A stretch of 33,450 nt of DNA, taken from NCBI GenBank assembly GCA_021324175.1, contig JAJPJP010000053.1, positions 1 through 33,450 of the forward strand, in the 5' to 3' direction. Shown here piece after piece: positions 1-8,611 of the stretch; position 1 is the first letter of the stretch; each line of letters begins with the position of its first letter. The position numbers and the translations under genes are program-made. The stretch comes from Chitinophagia bacterium. Lineage in GTDB: Bacteria > Bacteroidota > Bacteroidia > Chitinophagales > Chitinophagaceae. The notes under the pieces were generated by a model that was given only the letters and a program-made list of their open reading frames with translations, did no database searches and was not told where the DNA came from.

Positions 1-42
1 AAAGAATGTTGCTGTATTTTTCTGAAGCAGGTATGTTCCGGC

Positions 43-201
43 TTAACCAAAAAATGATGCATATCCGCCGATTGCTGGGTCAAATAATCTTACGACTACC
101 GTTGTACACGCATCCAGGGTAATGCCGTAGGAAGCAACAGATTTCACAGGGAATATCAAAAGTGCAATCCAGTAAAACCCGGCCAGAATCGCCGTAACCA
201 T
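43..201 (-). CDS. Possible small membrane protein, or fragment of a decayed gene
   Basis: A 52-codon frame on the minus strand starts with ATG at 201 and ends with TAA at 43-45. The product has one hydrophobic segment near the N-terminus (about residues 3-19, rich in A, L, I, F and W), followed by a mixed polar/aliphatic part ending in GGYASFFG. I do not recognise a family. In the same frame a TAG lies two codons upstream of the ATG, and the frame stays open again after the TAA to the window edge. It could therefore be the middle of a longer decayed membrane gene rather than an independent one. An overlapping frame on the same strand (80-274) is less protein-like. Confidence is low. Confidence 0.28.
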   Translation of the reverse strand: MVTAILAGFYWIALLIFPVKSVASYGITLDACTTVVVRLFDPAIGGYASFFG

Positions 202-357
202 GGCCTAAGTTGATAATTTCATAAATGGTCGATTTAGCAGTGAAGGAAAATTGCTTTGTCTCTGAATAGAGCAATTTTTAAGCGATCGTCAAAGTAAAAA
301 TTACGACCATGGCTGGCACATTATACTTTTGCCGGACTGCGGAATTTATTTCGATTA

Positions 358-387
358 TTGAACCGTAGCAAAGTTGAAGTAGTTTTG
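358..387 (+). promoter_or_regulatory. Bacteroidetes-type promoter for the oxygenase-glycosidase operon
   Basis: TTG at 358-360, a 19-base spacer and TAGTTTTG at 380-387 match the Bacteroidetes primary-sigma pattern (TTG at -33, TAnnTTTG at -7). Transcription would begin about 7 bases downstream, leaving a short leader before the ATG at 410. The match in sequence and spacing is good; its use in vivo is inferred. Confidence 0.5.
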
Positions 388-409
388 AGGTGGCTAAACT
401 AAATGCCAG

Positions 410-1225
410 ATGAAAGATCAACTTTCTGACGAACAAATTGCATCTTACCAGTCTAATGGTTTCGTGATAATCGAAGATTTTCTTTACTCCGAAGAGCTGG
501 CCAACTGGCGCGATGCTGTTATGCAGGCTGTTAAACAAAGAGCGGGCATCAAGATACCGGGCAAGAATATTTTAGTAGGCGGAGATGATGGTATTAACGA
601 GGATGCAGATTATTACGGGAAAGTCTTCGATCAGCTTCTAAACCTTTGGCAAACTGATTCTCAAATGAAAAGACTGATGACCGATCGGCGTATCGGCCGC
701 ATGGCTGCGCGACTGTCAGGCGCTGGGGGCATCAGGATCTGGCATGACCAGGCGTTGTTTAAAAGGCCCTGGGCAAATCCGACTGCGTGGCATCTTGATA
801 CGCCATTTTGGTCCTTTAGCGACAGGAAGGCCATTTCAATCTGGCTCGCGCTGGATGACGCCACGCTCGAGAATGGATGTTTATATTTCATTGCAGGTTC
901 CCAGAAGACTACCGGCTTTGATCGGATTGCCATCGGTAAAAATATGGACGGTATATTCGAAACTTATCCGCAATTGTTCAATTCAAAATCAGTTGCAGCT
1001 CCCATGCGGGCAGGCAGTTGTTCATTTCATAACGGTCTTACAGTGCATGGCGCGGGCGCCAACATGACGAACGGCTGGAGAAGAGCGATGACCTGCGCTT
1101 TCATGCCTGAAGGCAATAAATTCAACGGGGAGCCGAATATTCTTCCGGATTCCTACCTGAAAACCCTGAAGGTCGGCGACCTTTTAAACAACGACGAACA
1201 GAATCCGCTGATTTATGGCGACTGA
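410..1225 (+). CDS. Phytanoyl-CoA dioxygenase (PhyH) family Fe(II)/2-oxoglutarate oxygenase
   Basis: This 271-aa protein is predicted to be a cytoplasmic non-haem iron, 2-oxoglutarate-dependent oxygenase of the PhyH family. The iron-binding HxD is H128-L-D130 (within WHLDTPFW), the distal histidine is probably H213 in TVHGAG, and an arginine suited to bind 2-oxoglutarate follows at R224/R225. The segment around 143-166 (SIWLALDD, ENGCLYFIAGSQ) is typical of the family's beta-barrel. The ATG at 410 lies just downstream of a promoter-like element; a nearby ATG at 403 runs into a stop after a few codons. The substrate is unknown. Linkage to two glycoside hydrolases (27 bases to the next start) suggests a role in sugar or glycan-derived small-molecule metabolism rather than phytanate oxidation. 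The family call is secure; the pathway is inferred. Confidence 0.88.
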   Translation: MKDQLSDEQIASYQSNGFVIIEDFLYSEELANWRDAVMQAVKQRAGIKIPGKNILVGGDDGINEDADYYGKVFDQLLNLWQTDSQMKRLMTDRRIGRMAARLSGAGGIRIWHDQALFKRPWANPTAWHLDTPFWSFSDRKAISIWLALDDATLENGCLYFIAGSQKTTGFDRIAIGKNMDGIFETYPQLFNSKSVAAPMRAGSCSFHNGLTVHGAGANMTNGWRRAMTCAFMPEGNKFNGEPNILPDSYLKTLKVGDLLNNDEQNPLIYGD

Positions 1226-1252
1226 CGGACCGAAAATACTAAATGCATTGAT

Positions 1253-4075
1253 TTGAAAAGAAGAGAGTTCTTAATCCACGGAACCCTTGTAACCACGGGG
1301 CTCGGCCTGGGTGTTTCCGTTAAGGCATATAGCCAAACGAAAAACGCGCCCAAAGCAGAACTTTACACGCTTTTTAAAGATCCGCCGACGGCTTGTCGGC
1401 CATTTGTCCGCTGGTGGTGGAACGGTGATAAGGTTGAGAAAGACGAAATCCTTCGCGAACTTCAACTGTTGAAACAGTCGGGCATAGGGGGCATTGAGAT
1501 TAACCCTATACGCTTCCCTCTTCGCGCAAAAGACTTGGGAAAGCGATCCGTCAAATGGCTTAGTCCCGAATGGGTTGATCTATTGAATTATACACTCGAA
1601 CAGGCCAGCTCGCTTGGGTTGATCTGTGACCTGATTGTGGGATCGGGATGGCCGTTTGGAGCCGAATGGCTTGAGGGAAATGAACGCACTCAGATGGTTT
1701 CGATTGCAGTAAAGAAATTCGACAGCGCCGGCGATTACGAAGTTTCAGTATACGAATTGTTCCATGAAGCTGATCCAGGAGTTACTTCACCTTATTCAGG
1801 AAGGACAATGGAACTCGTTTCCTTATGGATCGTCCCCTCTCCGCTTGCTGATCTTGCCAGAGCAAAGGATATCACAAGCAGCGTGAATAACGGATCAGTG
1901 CGATTCAGGTTGGAAGATGGGGCGCATGTATTGTATGCCCTGGTTTCGATCAATGGGTTCATGGAAGTGATCAATGGCGCCCCAGGTGCCGACGGACCTG
2001 TTCTTAATCATTATAATGCCGACGCGGTCAGAAAATACTTGGAGAAGATGTCCGCTGCGATTGGGCCAATGTCAGGGAAGCTCCGCTCTTTCTTCACTGA
2101 CAGCATGGAACTGGAGGGTGCGAACTGGTGCCAAGACATGGCGAACGAATTCAAGCGGAGACGAGGATACGATCTCCTGCCTTATCTGCCTTTTGTATTG
2201 TTTAAGACGGGTGGGATGGGAAATGTTTTTGACGAGCATTATGGAGTTGAGACCGAGACTGACCTTAGGGAAAAGCTTTGTTGCGTACGTTACGACTTTG
2301 AAGTGACAAAAACAGAACTATTGCGCGAACGTTTTGTAGAGCCCTTCATAACATGGTGCAAAAGTCATGGCGTACTCTGCAGAATGCAGGCATACGGCAG
2401 AGGGTACCACCCGCTTGATGGAAGTTTTGGGGTTGATATCCCTGAATGCGAGACCTGGATAAAGGAAGGTCTTGGCGTTGCTATGGGGGACCTGGATTAT
2501 AGAGAAGGCCGAGCGTATTCGATGATCAACAAGTATGTAACATCGGCGGCTCATCTCGAAGGGAAAAGACTGATCAGTTGCGAGGAATTGACAAATACCG
2601 AACATGTCTTTACTGAAACGTTGGAGATCTTGAAGCTTGCTTCGGATCAGAGCACAATTTCTGGCGTGACACATGCCATATTTCATGGCTTCAATTACTC
2701 GCCAAAGGACGCGGAATTCCCGGGCTGGGTGCGATATGGAAGCTTTTTTAACGAGCGCAATCCCTGGTGGCCCTATTTGAAATTATTTACCGACTATAGA
2801 TCGCGGCTTGCAGCGCTGACACAGCAGGGCACCATGTTTGCGGATGTGGCCATTTTATCGCCAATCGCCGACATGTGGAGCATGTATGGCGCGCAAAACG
2901 AACCGTTCCCGACACGTGTTCATCCGTATTATCAAACATGTATTTGGGAGGCTATCCATAAAAACGGATCCGGCTGCGATTATTTGTCAGAAAAAGTGAT
3001 CCAGGATGCCGATACACAGGAAACGCAGTTTGCTTACAAGGGCAGAAAATATAAATTTCTACTGTTGATTGAAGTGGAAAGTCTTGAAATCGCAACGGCT
3101 AAAAAACTCCGCGATCTTGCGAATGCGGGAATCAGGATTTTTTGTATCGGAAAATACCCAAGCAAATCACCGGGCCTACGGGGGCACCAGCAAAATGACC
3201 AGCAGGTCGTGAATTTGATCGAGGGCTTGAAAAAAATGCCAAACCGTTTTATTTTGTTGCCAAAGCCTGAGAAGGATTTTGTTGGTTGGTTTAAAAAGAT
3301 TCAGGAAGATTACGAAATCGCGCCCTATGTGAAAATTGATCAGCCGGATCCATTCATCAATCAGGTGAGATATACCACAAGAGCTGAAGAAATCCTTTTC
3401 ATTATTAATTCCCACATCGACAAAGAATTCAAAGTTAGCCTCACCTTTGATAACAGCATGGTACGAAGGAAGCAGGCTTGGATTTGGGACGCCGAAATCG
3501 GCACGAGAGAAAAGTTGCCCTTAAGCAACAACAACCTGATACTCGACCTTGGGCCGGCGAGCTCCAGGATTTTAGTTTTTGATTCGACAAGAAGGGGAAG
3601 AATCCATGCTCCCCAGAATCCAGTTCCAAAAAAGCCCAGAGATGTGGGCAATTGGACTGCTGAGTGGCGACACATTGACGGGTCGGTTCGATTGAAGAGC
3701 ATGGATGTATTAAAAGACATCAAGGAAATTCCCGATTTCTCAGGGTTCTGCGGAACAGTAATTTATCGCGCCGACCTGGAATTGCGTCCGGGAGAAGCAT
3801 ACTCAACGCTAAGCCTTGGGAAAGTTTGGGGTGTTTCTGAGTTGGTAGTCAATGGAGTGCTTGCCGGCATTCAATGGTGGGGAAAAAGGGTATTTGATTT
3901 AAGAAAACTATTTCAGCCTGGTAAAAATACAATCGAAGTGAGGGTAGTAACGACTATGGGCAATTATCTCAAAACTTTAAAGGACAATCCCGTCGCGCAA
4001 TATTGGACTAATGAAAAAAGAAAGGACCAGCCAGTTCAGTCGATGGGGCTGATTGGACCGGTTCTCATATTTTAG
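1253..4075 (+). CDS. GH106-like glycoside hydrolase, Tat-exported (probable alpha-L-rhamnosidase type)
   Basis: The 940-aa product starts MKRREFLIHG, a twin-arginine motif followed by a hydrophobic stretch and an AYSQ cleavage-like site near residue 28, so export is likely. The body resembles Pfam Glyco_hydro_106: RPFVRWWWNGD at about 49, SGIGGIEI at about 76, FFTDSMELEGANW at about 280, ISCEELT at 441-447, GVTHAIFHGFNYSP at 471, then a WWPYLKLFTDYRSRLAALTQQG segment at about 505-526. The C-terminal 130 residues form a galactose-binding-like beta-sandwich (LGKVWGVSELVVNG, ending MGLIGPVLIF). E444/E445 is a candidate catalytic carboxylate, by analogy only. The start is TTG at 1253; the ATG at 1243 is out of frame and stops after two codons. 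Known GH106 enzymes release alpha-L-rhamnose from pectic glycans; the exact linkage here is unknown. Confidence 0.82.
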   Translation: MKRREFLIHGTLVTTGLGLGVSVKAYSQTKNAPKAELYTLFKDPPTACRPFVRWWWNGDKVEKDEILRELQLLKQSGIGGIEINPIRFPLRAKDLGKRSVKWLSPEWVDLLNYTLEQASSLGLICDLIVGSGWPFGAEWLEGNERTQMVSIAVKKFDSAGDYEVSVYELFHEADPGVTSPYSGRTMELVSLWIVPSPLADLARAKDITSSVNNGSVRFRLEDGAHVLYALVSINGFMEVINGAPGADGPVLNHYNADAVRKYLEKMSAAIGPMSGKLRSFFTDSMELEGANWCQDMANEFKRRRGYDLLPYLPFVLFKTGGMGNVFDEHYGVETETDLREKLCCVRYDFEVTKTELLRERFVEPFITWCKSHGVLCRMQAYGRGYHPLDGSFGVDIPECETWIKEGLGVAMGDLDYREGRAYSMINKYVTSAAHLEGKRLISCEELTNTEHVFTETLEILKLASDQSTISGVTHAIFHGFNYSPKDAEFPGWVRYGSFFNERNPWWPYLKLFTDYRSRLAALTQQGTMFADVAILSPIADMWSMYGAQNEPFPTRVHPYYQTCIWEAIHKNGSGCDYLSEKVIQDADTQETQFAYKGRKYKFLLLIEVESLEIATAKKLRDLANAGIRIFCIGKYPSKSPGLRGHQQNDQQVVNLIEGLKKMPNRFILLPKPEKDFVGWFKKIQEDYEIAPYVKIDQPDPFINQVRYTTRAEEILFIINSHIDKEFKVSLTFDNSMVRRKQAWIWDAEIGTREKLPLSNNNLILDLGPASSRILVFDSTRRGRIHAPQNPVPKKPRDVGNWTAEWRHIDGSVRLKSMDVLKDIKEIPDFSGFCGTVIYRADLELRPGEAYSTLSLGKVWGVSELVVNGVLAGIQWWGKRVFDLRKLFQPGKNTIEVRVVTTMGNYLKTLKDNPVAQYWTNEKRKDQPVQSMGLIGPVLIF

Positions 4076-4079
4076 CACT

Positions 4080-5537
4080 ATGTATCGCAAATTTAATGCG
4101 TTGTGGCCCCTGGTATTTTTGACATTACCAACAATGGCAAGAGATTTTCCTGCGTCTTTATTTGGTATTCGGTCGGACGGTATAACCCTGAATACGCGCT
4201 CAATACAGTTTGCCATCGATTATATCAGCAACAAAGGGGGAGGCAATCTGGTTTTCAGTGTTGGTCGATATCTGACGGGCTCGGTTCATTTGAAATCCGG
4301 CGTGGGGCTGGTTTTGAGTGAAGGGGCCGTCATGGTAGGATCGACAAATCCCCTGGACTACGATAAAGAGTTGTTTACTGCGCTGATCCTTGCCACAAAC
4401 CAACAAAAAATTTCAATCTCTGGTAATGGGATAATCGACGGAAGAGGGAGAGAGGTCGCCCAGAACCTTTTAGCCCTGATCCATGCGGGCATTGTGGAGG
4501 ATCCACTTAGGAATGATCGGCCTTCGGAATCGATCAGGCCAATGTTGATTGATTTTCGATCATGCCGGCAGGTCCGTCTCCGGAATGTTACTCTTCGGAA
4601 TGCGGCTTCCTGGGTTGAAACCTATGACCAATGCTCAGATGTCAGCCTGGATAGCATTACTGTTGACAGCAAAGCATACTGGAATAACGACGGTCTGGAT
4701 ATCGTGGATTGCGACAGCGTACACGTTAGTCACTGTTTTATTGATGCTGCTGACGATGGGATTTGCCTCAAGTCCCACGATCCCGCCAAACAATGCAACC
4801 AAGTCTGGATAGAACATAATGTTATCCGGTCGAGCGCGAGCGCAATCAAGCTTGGAACGGCATCATTGGGAGGATTTAGCCATATTCGCATAATCGACAA
4901 CAAGGTGTTCAACACCTATCGGTCAGCCATTGCGTTGGAAGCAGTTGATGGTGGTTTTATCGACGATGTTCTAGTCGATTCACTGCAGGCTGCCAAAATT
5001 GGCAATGCAATCTTCCTGCGCATCGGTGAACGAATACCTGGAAAGGAGGCAAGGCTGCACAACGTGCGAATTAAGAACGTATCAGTCGATATTCCTGCAG
5101 AAAAGCCGGATTCTGGTTATGATTACGAAGGGCCGGTCGAAGATCAGCCGCGAAATATTTCGCCTGCCGTTGTTATCACAGGACTACCCGGAAGTTTGAT
5201 CGATGATGTTACCTTTGAAAACGTCAATATTAAATCGCCCGGAGGCGGAAATGTCTTTCGGGCCAATTTGCCCCTGGGTGAAGTCGAGAAGGTGCCCGAT
5301 CGGCCGGAGGCATATCCCGAATTTTCGATGTTCGGAGAGCTTCCTGCATGGGGGATCTATATACGCCACGCAAGGAATATTCAAATGACCAACGTCACAC
5401 TTTCAGCTCAGGTTAAGGACTATCGGCCATCCATTGTGCTGGATGATGCCCATCATGCATCATTCCGAAACCTTTCGATTCGACCTAACGACCGGCCAAA
5501 AAAATGGTGGGCAAAAAACTCGACGGACATCAAATAA
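4080..5537 (+). CDS. GH28 family glycoside hydrolase (polygalacturonase-like), secreted
   Basis: I place the start at ATG 4080, four bases after the preceding stop. The frame also contains an upstream TTG at 4053 inside the previous gene, but the ATG gives a clean signal peptide (residues 1-20, ending LTLPTMA). The 485-aa protein is a right-handed beta-helix of the pectinase/GH28 type: DGITLNT near 33, ISGNGIIDGRG at about 113, NNDGLDIVDC at 202-211, AADDGICLKS at 223-232 and SAIKLGTAS at 254-262. D204, D225 and D226 fit the family's three catalytic aspartates. The usual GHG histidine motif is not evident; the matching region reads SSASAIKLG, as in divergent bacterial GH28 proteins, so a substrate other than plain polygalacturonan is likely. 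The 4-base spacing implies translational coupling with the GH106-like gene. Confidence 0.85.
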   Translation: MYRKFNALWPLVFLTLPTMARDFPASLFGIRSDGITLNTRSIQFAIDYISNKGGGNLVFSVGRYLTGSVHLKSGVGLVLSEGAVMVGSTNPLDYDKELFTALILATNQQKISISGNGIIDGRGREVAQNLLALIHAGIVEDPLRNDRPSESIRPMLIDFRSCRQVRLRNVTLRNAASWVETYDQCSDVSLDSITVDSKAYWNNDGLDIVDCDSVHVSHCFIDAADDGICLKSHDPAKQCNQVWIEHNVIRSSASAIKLGTASLGGFSHIRIIDNKVFNTYRSAIALEAVDGGFIDDVLVDSLQAAKIGNAIFLRIGERIPGKEARLHNVRIKNVSVDIPAEKPDSGYDYEGPVEDQPRNISPAVVITGLPGSLIDDVTFENVNIKSPGGGNVFRANLPLGEVEKVPDRPEAYPEFSMFGELPAWGIYIRHARNIQMTNVTLSAQVKDYRPSIVLDDAHHASFRNLSIRPNDRPKKWWAKNSTDIK

Positions 5538-5564
5538 ACAACAAAACTCAAGCTTTTATTGAGT
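5535..5564 (-). terminator. Terminator of the minus-strand DUF3592-like gene
   Basis: ACTCAA (5546-5551) and TTGAGT (5559-5564) form a 6-bp stem with a 7-base loop. Read on the minus strand the stem is followed by a T-rich tail (5535-5545). It overlaps the last codons of the minus-strand gene and may also slow plus-strand transcription leaving the glycosidase operon. Confidence 0.45.
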
Positions 5565-6030
5565 CTTCCGGCTGGTGAACTATCCGAATAAATGGACGTG
5601 TGCCAATGATAACTGCTGAATCGGGCGGAACGATAGGATCAAATTTTTTAGGAGTGGCATATAGAGCCAGGACGATAAGCACTGGGAAAAGGCAATAAAT
5701 TATTGTATCAATCCAGATCCCGTAAAATGTGTCAATTTTTCCATCTTTTGGTTCGTTTGTTTGAAAACGGATTGGTATAGGGGTTCCTGATTTGAGGTCT
5801 AAATCCGTTTCGGCATCAAAAAATAGGCTGTCGCTTCCGATTTTGAAACGAATGACCGGGTGCGCGCTGATTCCTTGGGTCTCCAACGTATGCCCTTTAA
5901 ACCAATAAATGCCTGTAGATTTTACGGAAGTTGAAAGTCAGATGATTCTTGGGATTACTATGAGCCCAATCGCCATGACTAAAACTATTGCGAAAAATTG
6001 CGTCTTGCTTAATTTAATTTTCTTTGGCAT
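5548..6030 (-). pseudogene. DUF3592-like membrane protein interrupted by an in-frame TGA
   Basis: On the minus strand an ATG at 6030 opens a frame beginning MPKKIKLSKTQFF, with a transmembrane segment at residues 12-29, and hits TGA at codon 31 (5938-5940). The same frame then continues without another stop for 129 codons to TGA at 5548-5550. The downstream part contains HPVIRFKIG, DLDLKSGTPIPIRF and a second transmembrane segment (about FYGIWIDTIIYCLFPVLIVL). The order of helix, extracytoplasmic beta domain with a PVIRF motif, and helix matches DUF3592 proteins, which normally run as one chain of about 130-170 residues. A shorter protein from the TTG at 5886 is possible, but it would lack the first helix. 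I read this as one gene with a single nonsense codon, either real decay or a base error. Confidence 0.6.
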
Positions 6031-6265
6031 GATAAAAAGTCCTGTAGCCTAGGGCAATTTTGATTGAAACAAACGGAGTTGGAAAATAAAACATTATTCA
6101 CTGTCGGCATTTTTTAAAGACTTTTAACAGGATACAACAAGCAAAATGACCAGATTTAACTTCCCCGGCACTGCTTAATGTGTTATTTGACCAAAAATCC
6201 CGCTCAAATTACGGGGTATCAGGCATAAAATTTGACATTTGTGCTTGTAGACGCAATCACCATTT

Positions 6266-7027
6266 ATGCTTACGGCAAAGCATCAAAAAAAATATATCAG
6301 GAAACTTGAAAGGGAGGCAATAGACCAACTGAAGGCTATCGCCCATTCCACTGACGAAGAAAGCATTCACCGGTTTAGGATCGCCATCAAAAAAATGAAG
6401 GCGCTTCAGTCGCTGTTAAAAGACTTCAAAAAGAAGAACTTCATCAGGCCGGTAAAAAAGGCCTTCAAGGCAACGGGTGGCGTTCGAGACATTGGCAATG
6501 CCAATGCAATTGAGCTAGATCATTTTAAACTTTCGACCAGGACAAGCCAGAAAAGAAAATCGGAATTTGAAGCGGAGTACCGCAAGCTTGCCCGGCACAT
6601 TTTGGAATACAAGCCGTGTTTTGCAAAGACAAAAAAGAAGTTTACCAGGCAGATCGGGGGAGTACACATGAAGATGCTGAAGAACCATTTCGGCAAAGAA
6701 CTGGCCAAGATTCCCAGGCTGATAGTAAGAAATGACATCGAAGCCATTCACGAATCACGGAAAAAACTTAAGAACCTTTTTTACCTGCATAATATGTTGC
6801 CCGAGCCGCTTCAAAGAAAATTGAATATCCGGATAAAGTATATCGACGACCTTCAGGACAAGATTGGCAAATGGCATGACCTGGTCCAAGCGGAGCCAAT
6901 GCTAAAGAAACGGATTGGAGAAAAGCAGTTGATTGTTATCAGAAGCGAAAAGCAAAGTTTTCTTGATGAGATCAGGAATATGACCTCGGGTTTCCGTTCC
7001 AAATCAGTTCAATACGCCGAGCAGTGA
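6266..7027 (+). CDS. CHAD domain-containing protein
   Basis: This 253-aa, strongly basic, all-helical protein carries the two signatures of the CHAD (conserved histidine alpha-helical) domain: IHRFRIAIKKMKAL at residues 34-47 with H35, and IHESRKKLKNLFYL at 161-174 with H162. Each sits at the start of one of the two four-helix halves. CHAD proteins bind inorganic polyphosphate through a basic groove, and the lysine/arginine richness here fits that role. There is no signal peptide and no fused CYTH (triphosphate tunnel metalloenzyme) domain, so it is a stand-alone cytoplasmic CHAD protein. The GNAT gene starts 40 bases downstream on the same strand and may be co-transcribed. No functional link between the two is evident. 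Confidence 0.85.
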   Translation: MLTAKHQKKYIRKLEREAIDQLKAIAHSTDEESIHRFRIAIKKMKALQSLLKDFKKKNFIRPVKKAFKATGGVRDIGNANAIELDHFKLSTRTSQKRKSEFEAEYRKLARHILEYKPCFAKTKKKFTRQIGGVHMKMLKNHFGKELAKIPRLIVRNDIEAIHESRKKLKNLFYLHNMLPEPLQRKLNIRIKYIDDLQDKIGKWHDLVQAEPMLKKRIGEKQLIVIRSEKQSFLDEIRNMTSGFRSKSVQYAEQ

Positions 7028-7067
7028 ATCAATTGCTGGTCCTTCGGTTATCAGCGTATCAAAATCC

Positions 7068-7583
7068 ATGAATTTAAGCAAGCAAATCTTTCGGTCGGAT
7101 TTTTTCGTTCGAGCAGCAACACCGGCTGATCGCGATGCGGTCTGGAAAATCCTCCTAGAGGTCATTGCGACAGGTGAAGCATTCGTATTCGATCCCGACA
7201 CCCCCAAACACGAAATGCTTGAATATTGGTTTGGCAGTGACAAATACATTTATGTAGCCACCGAAGGAAGTGAAATCGTTGGAAGCTTCATTCTCAAGAA
7301 TAATCAGCCCGGCGGTGGATCGCACATCGCTAACGGTTCATATGTCGTCGCAAAAAAGCATAGTGGGAAGGGGATAGGAACGGCCATGGGCGAATATTCG
7401 CTCGTCGAAGCAAGGCGGCTTGGATACAAGGCGATGCAATTCAATATTGTGGTAAAAAGCAATACACAGGCCGTTAAGCTATGGCAAAAACTGGGATTCA
7501 ACATTGTTGGCGAGATTCCAGAAGCGTTTAACCATCGCTCAAATGGATTGACCAATGCTTACATCATGTATCGTAAGCTTTAA
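7068..7583 (+). CDS. GNAT family N-acetyltransferase
   Basis: The 171-aa protein has the GNAT layout: strand/helix start FFVRAATPADRDAVWKIL at 12-29, strand 4 near YIYVATEGSEIVGSFIL (60-76), and the acetyl-CoA motif A YVVAKKHSGKGIGTAM at 92-107 with the K/QxxGxG-type pyrophosphate loop (K97-H-S-G-K-G). Motif B follows (AVKLWQKLGF, about 144-153). Such enzymes acetylate amines of small molecules or proteins; the acceptor cannot be read from sequence. The ATG at 7068 has no better upstream alternative. Its last codons overlap by 20 bases a possible convergent minus-strand gene. Confidence 0.88.
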   Translation: MNLSKQIFRSDFFVRAATPADRDAVWKILLEVIATGEAFVFDPDTPKHEMLEYWFGSDKYIYVATEGSEIVGSFILKNNQPGGGSHIANGSYVVAKKHSGKGIGTAMGEYSLVEARRLGYKAMQFNIVVKSNTQAVKLWQKLGFNIVGEIPEAFNHRSNGLTNAYIMYRKL

Positions 7584-7797
7584 GAACTGGATTTTTTTTG
7601 GTTGTTTTCACGGATTGCACCTTGATCTTGTACCCCGAAACCTTCTCAAGGAGCGCGGCCTTAATTTTTGCATTGCTGCTGGTGTCAAGAATCTCAGCTT
7701 TGGATTTGTCGTTAGATAAACTAAAGCCGCTCCGGGCCGTGCCGGTAAAGTACATGGGCAATCCAAAGATGTTCGTAAATAAGATGAATCCTCTCAT
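7564..7797 (-). CDS. Small hypothetical protein
   Basis: A minus-strand frame of 77 codons is convergent with the GNAT gene and overlaps its 3' end. From the internal ATG at 7755 the product is about 63 aa: a short polar start (MYFTGTARSGFSLS), then an alternating charged/aliphatic part and a lysine-rich tail (KVQSVKTTKKNPVLKA). That composition is more protein-like than the opposing plus-strand frame (7598-7837), which is hydrophobic in a patchwork way. No family is recognised. It may be a short cytoplasmic or secreted protein, or chance. Confidence 0.33.
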   Translation of the reverse strand: MRGFILFTNIFGLPMYFTGTARSGFSLSNDKSKAEILDTSSNAKIKAALLEKVSGYKIKVQSVKTTKKNPVLKAYDT

Positions 7798-7969
7798 CCT
7801 AGACGTTGGAATTTATGGTTCGGTGAAGTGGGCTTAAAGTTATGAATTTTCGAAAGCAGGCCAGCGATGAGACCCGCTTATTCCCCGATTTTAGTGGTTT
7901 TAATTGAAATTAATTTTATCCCACTTCAGCATTTCAGAAATGTCATCTTTATTTTTAACACAATATATA

Positions 7970-8611
7970 ATGACCAACATTCACTCATTCTTACTGCCGG
8001 AGGTATTTCCAGCTCGGGACATCAATGGCGATCTCGCAGGAGAATTCGCGTACCTGTTACCGCTAGCGTGGCAAGATTATGAAGAGGTCAGGAGGCTCGC
8101 GAGAGATTCGCGCATTTGGGAGTTCAACCGTACGCTGACTGTGAATGAGAATTACGACCATCAATTTGATGACTATTTTAAAACAGCCATGGAACTGTCG
8201 AATCAGTCGGGTCAATCATTTACTATTCATAATTCCAAAAATGATCGGATCATTGGAATGAGTAGAATGCATAGCGTCAATCCTCCGGCAAAGGGATTGG
8301 AGATAGGACATACCTGGTATCTTCCCGAATTCCACGGAAAGGTATATAACAGGGAATGCAAGTTACTTTTACTACAATTTGTATTTGAAAGACTCGGATT
8401 TATGCGGGTGCAGTTCAGAGTCGCAAGCCAGAACATCCGTTCCCAAAAAGCAGTAACAAAAATCGGTGGTGTTCGCGAAGGCGAGCTGCGGAAGAGCGGC
8501 TTTCGCAACGACGGTACCTTGACAGGAACAGTTTATTTCAGCATCATTGACGAGGAGTGGCCTGAAAAGAAGCAGCGATTAATTGATCTCATTGCCTCTT
8601 CGGAATGCTAA
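7970..8611 (+). CDS. GNAT family N-acetyltransferase, RimJ/RimL-like
   Basis: I choose ATG 7970 (MTNIHSFLLPE, 213 aa). The frame extends back to an ATG at 7904, but those 22 residues are unlike the family, and the 7970 start gives the usual length. Features are LLPLAWQDYEEVRRLARDSR near the N-terminus, a central IIGMSRMHSV strand, LEIGHTWYLPEFHGKVYNRE (about 104-123), VFERLGFMRVQFRVASQNIRS and the closing AVTKIGGVREGELRKSGFRNDG stretch. The pattern of W-x-x-P plus N-x-x-S followed by GVREGELR is that of GNAT enzymes related to RimJ/RimL and to acetyltransferases modifying free amines. The substrate is unknown. The gene is separated from its neighbours by long non-coding stretches and is probably monocistronic. 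Confidence 0.82.
   Translation: MTNIHSFLLPEVFPARDINGDLAGEFAYLLPLAWQDYEEVRRLARDSRIWEFNRTLTVNENYDHQFDDYFKTAMELSNQSGQSFTIHNSKNDRIIGMSRMHSVNPPAKGLEIGHTWYLPEFHGKVYNRECKLLLLQFVFERLGFMRVQFRVASQNIRSQKAVTKIGGVREGELRKSGFRNDGTLTGTVYFSIIDEEWPEKKQRLIDLIASSEC

Noticed and set aside
278-538. Minus-strand frame of 86 codons
   Set aside because: Overlaps the promoter and the start of the oxygenase gene; its sequence shows no coherent pattern.
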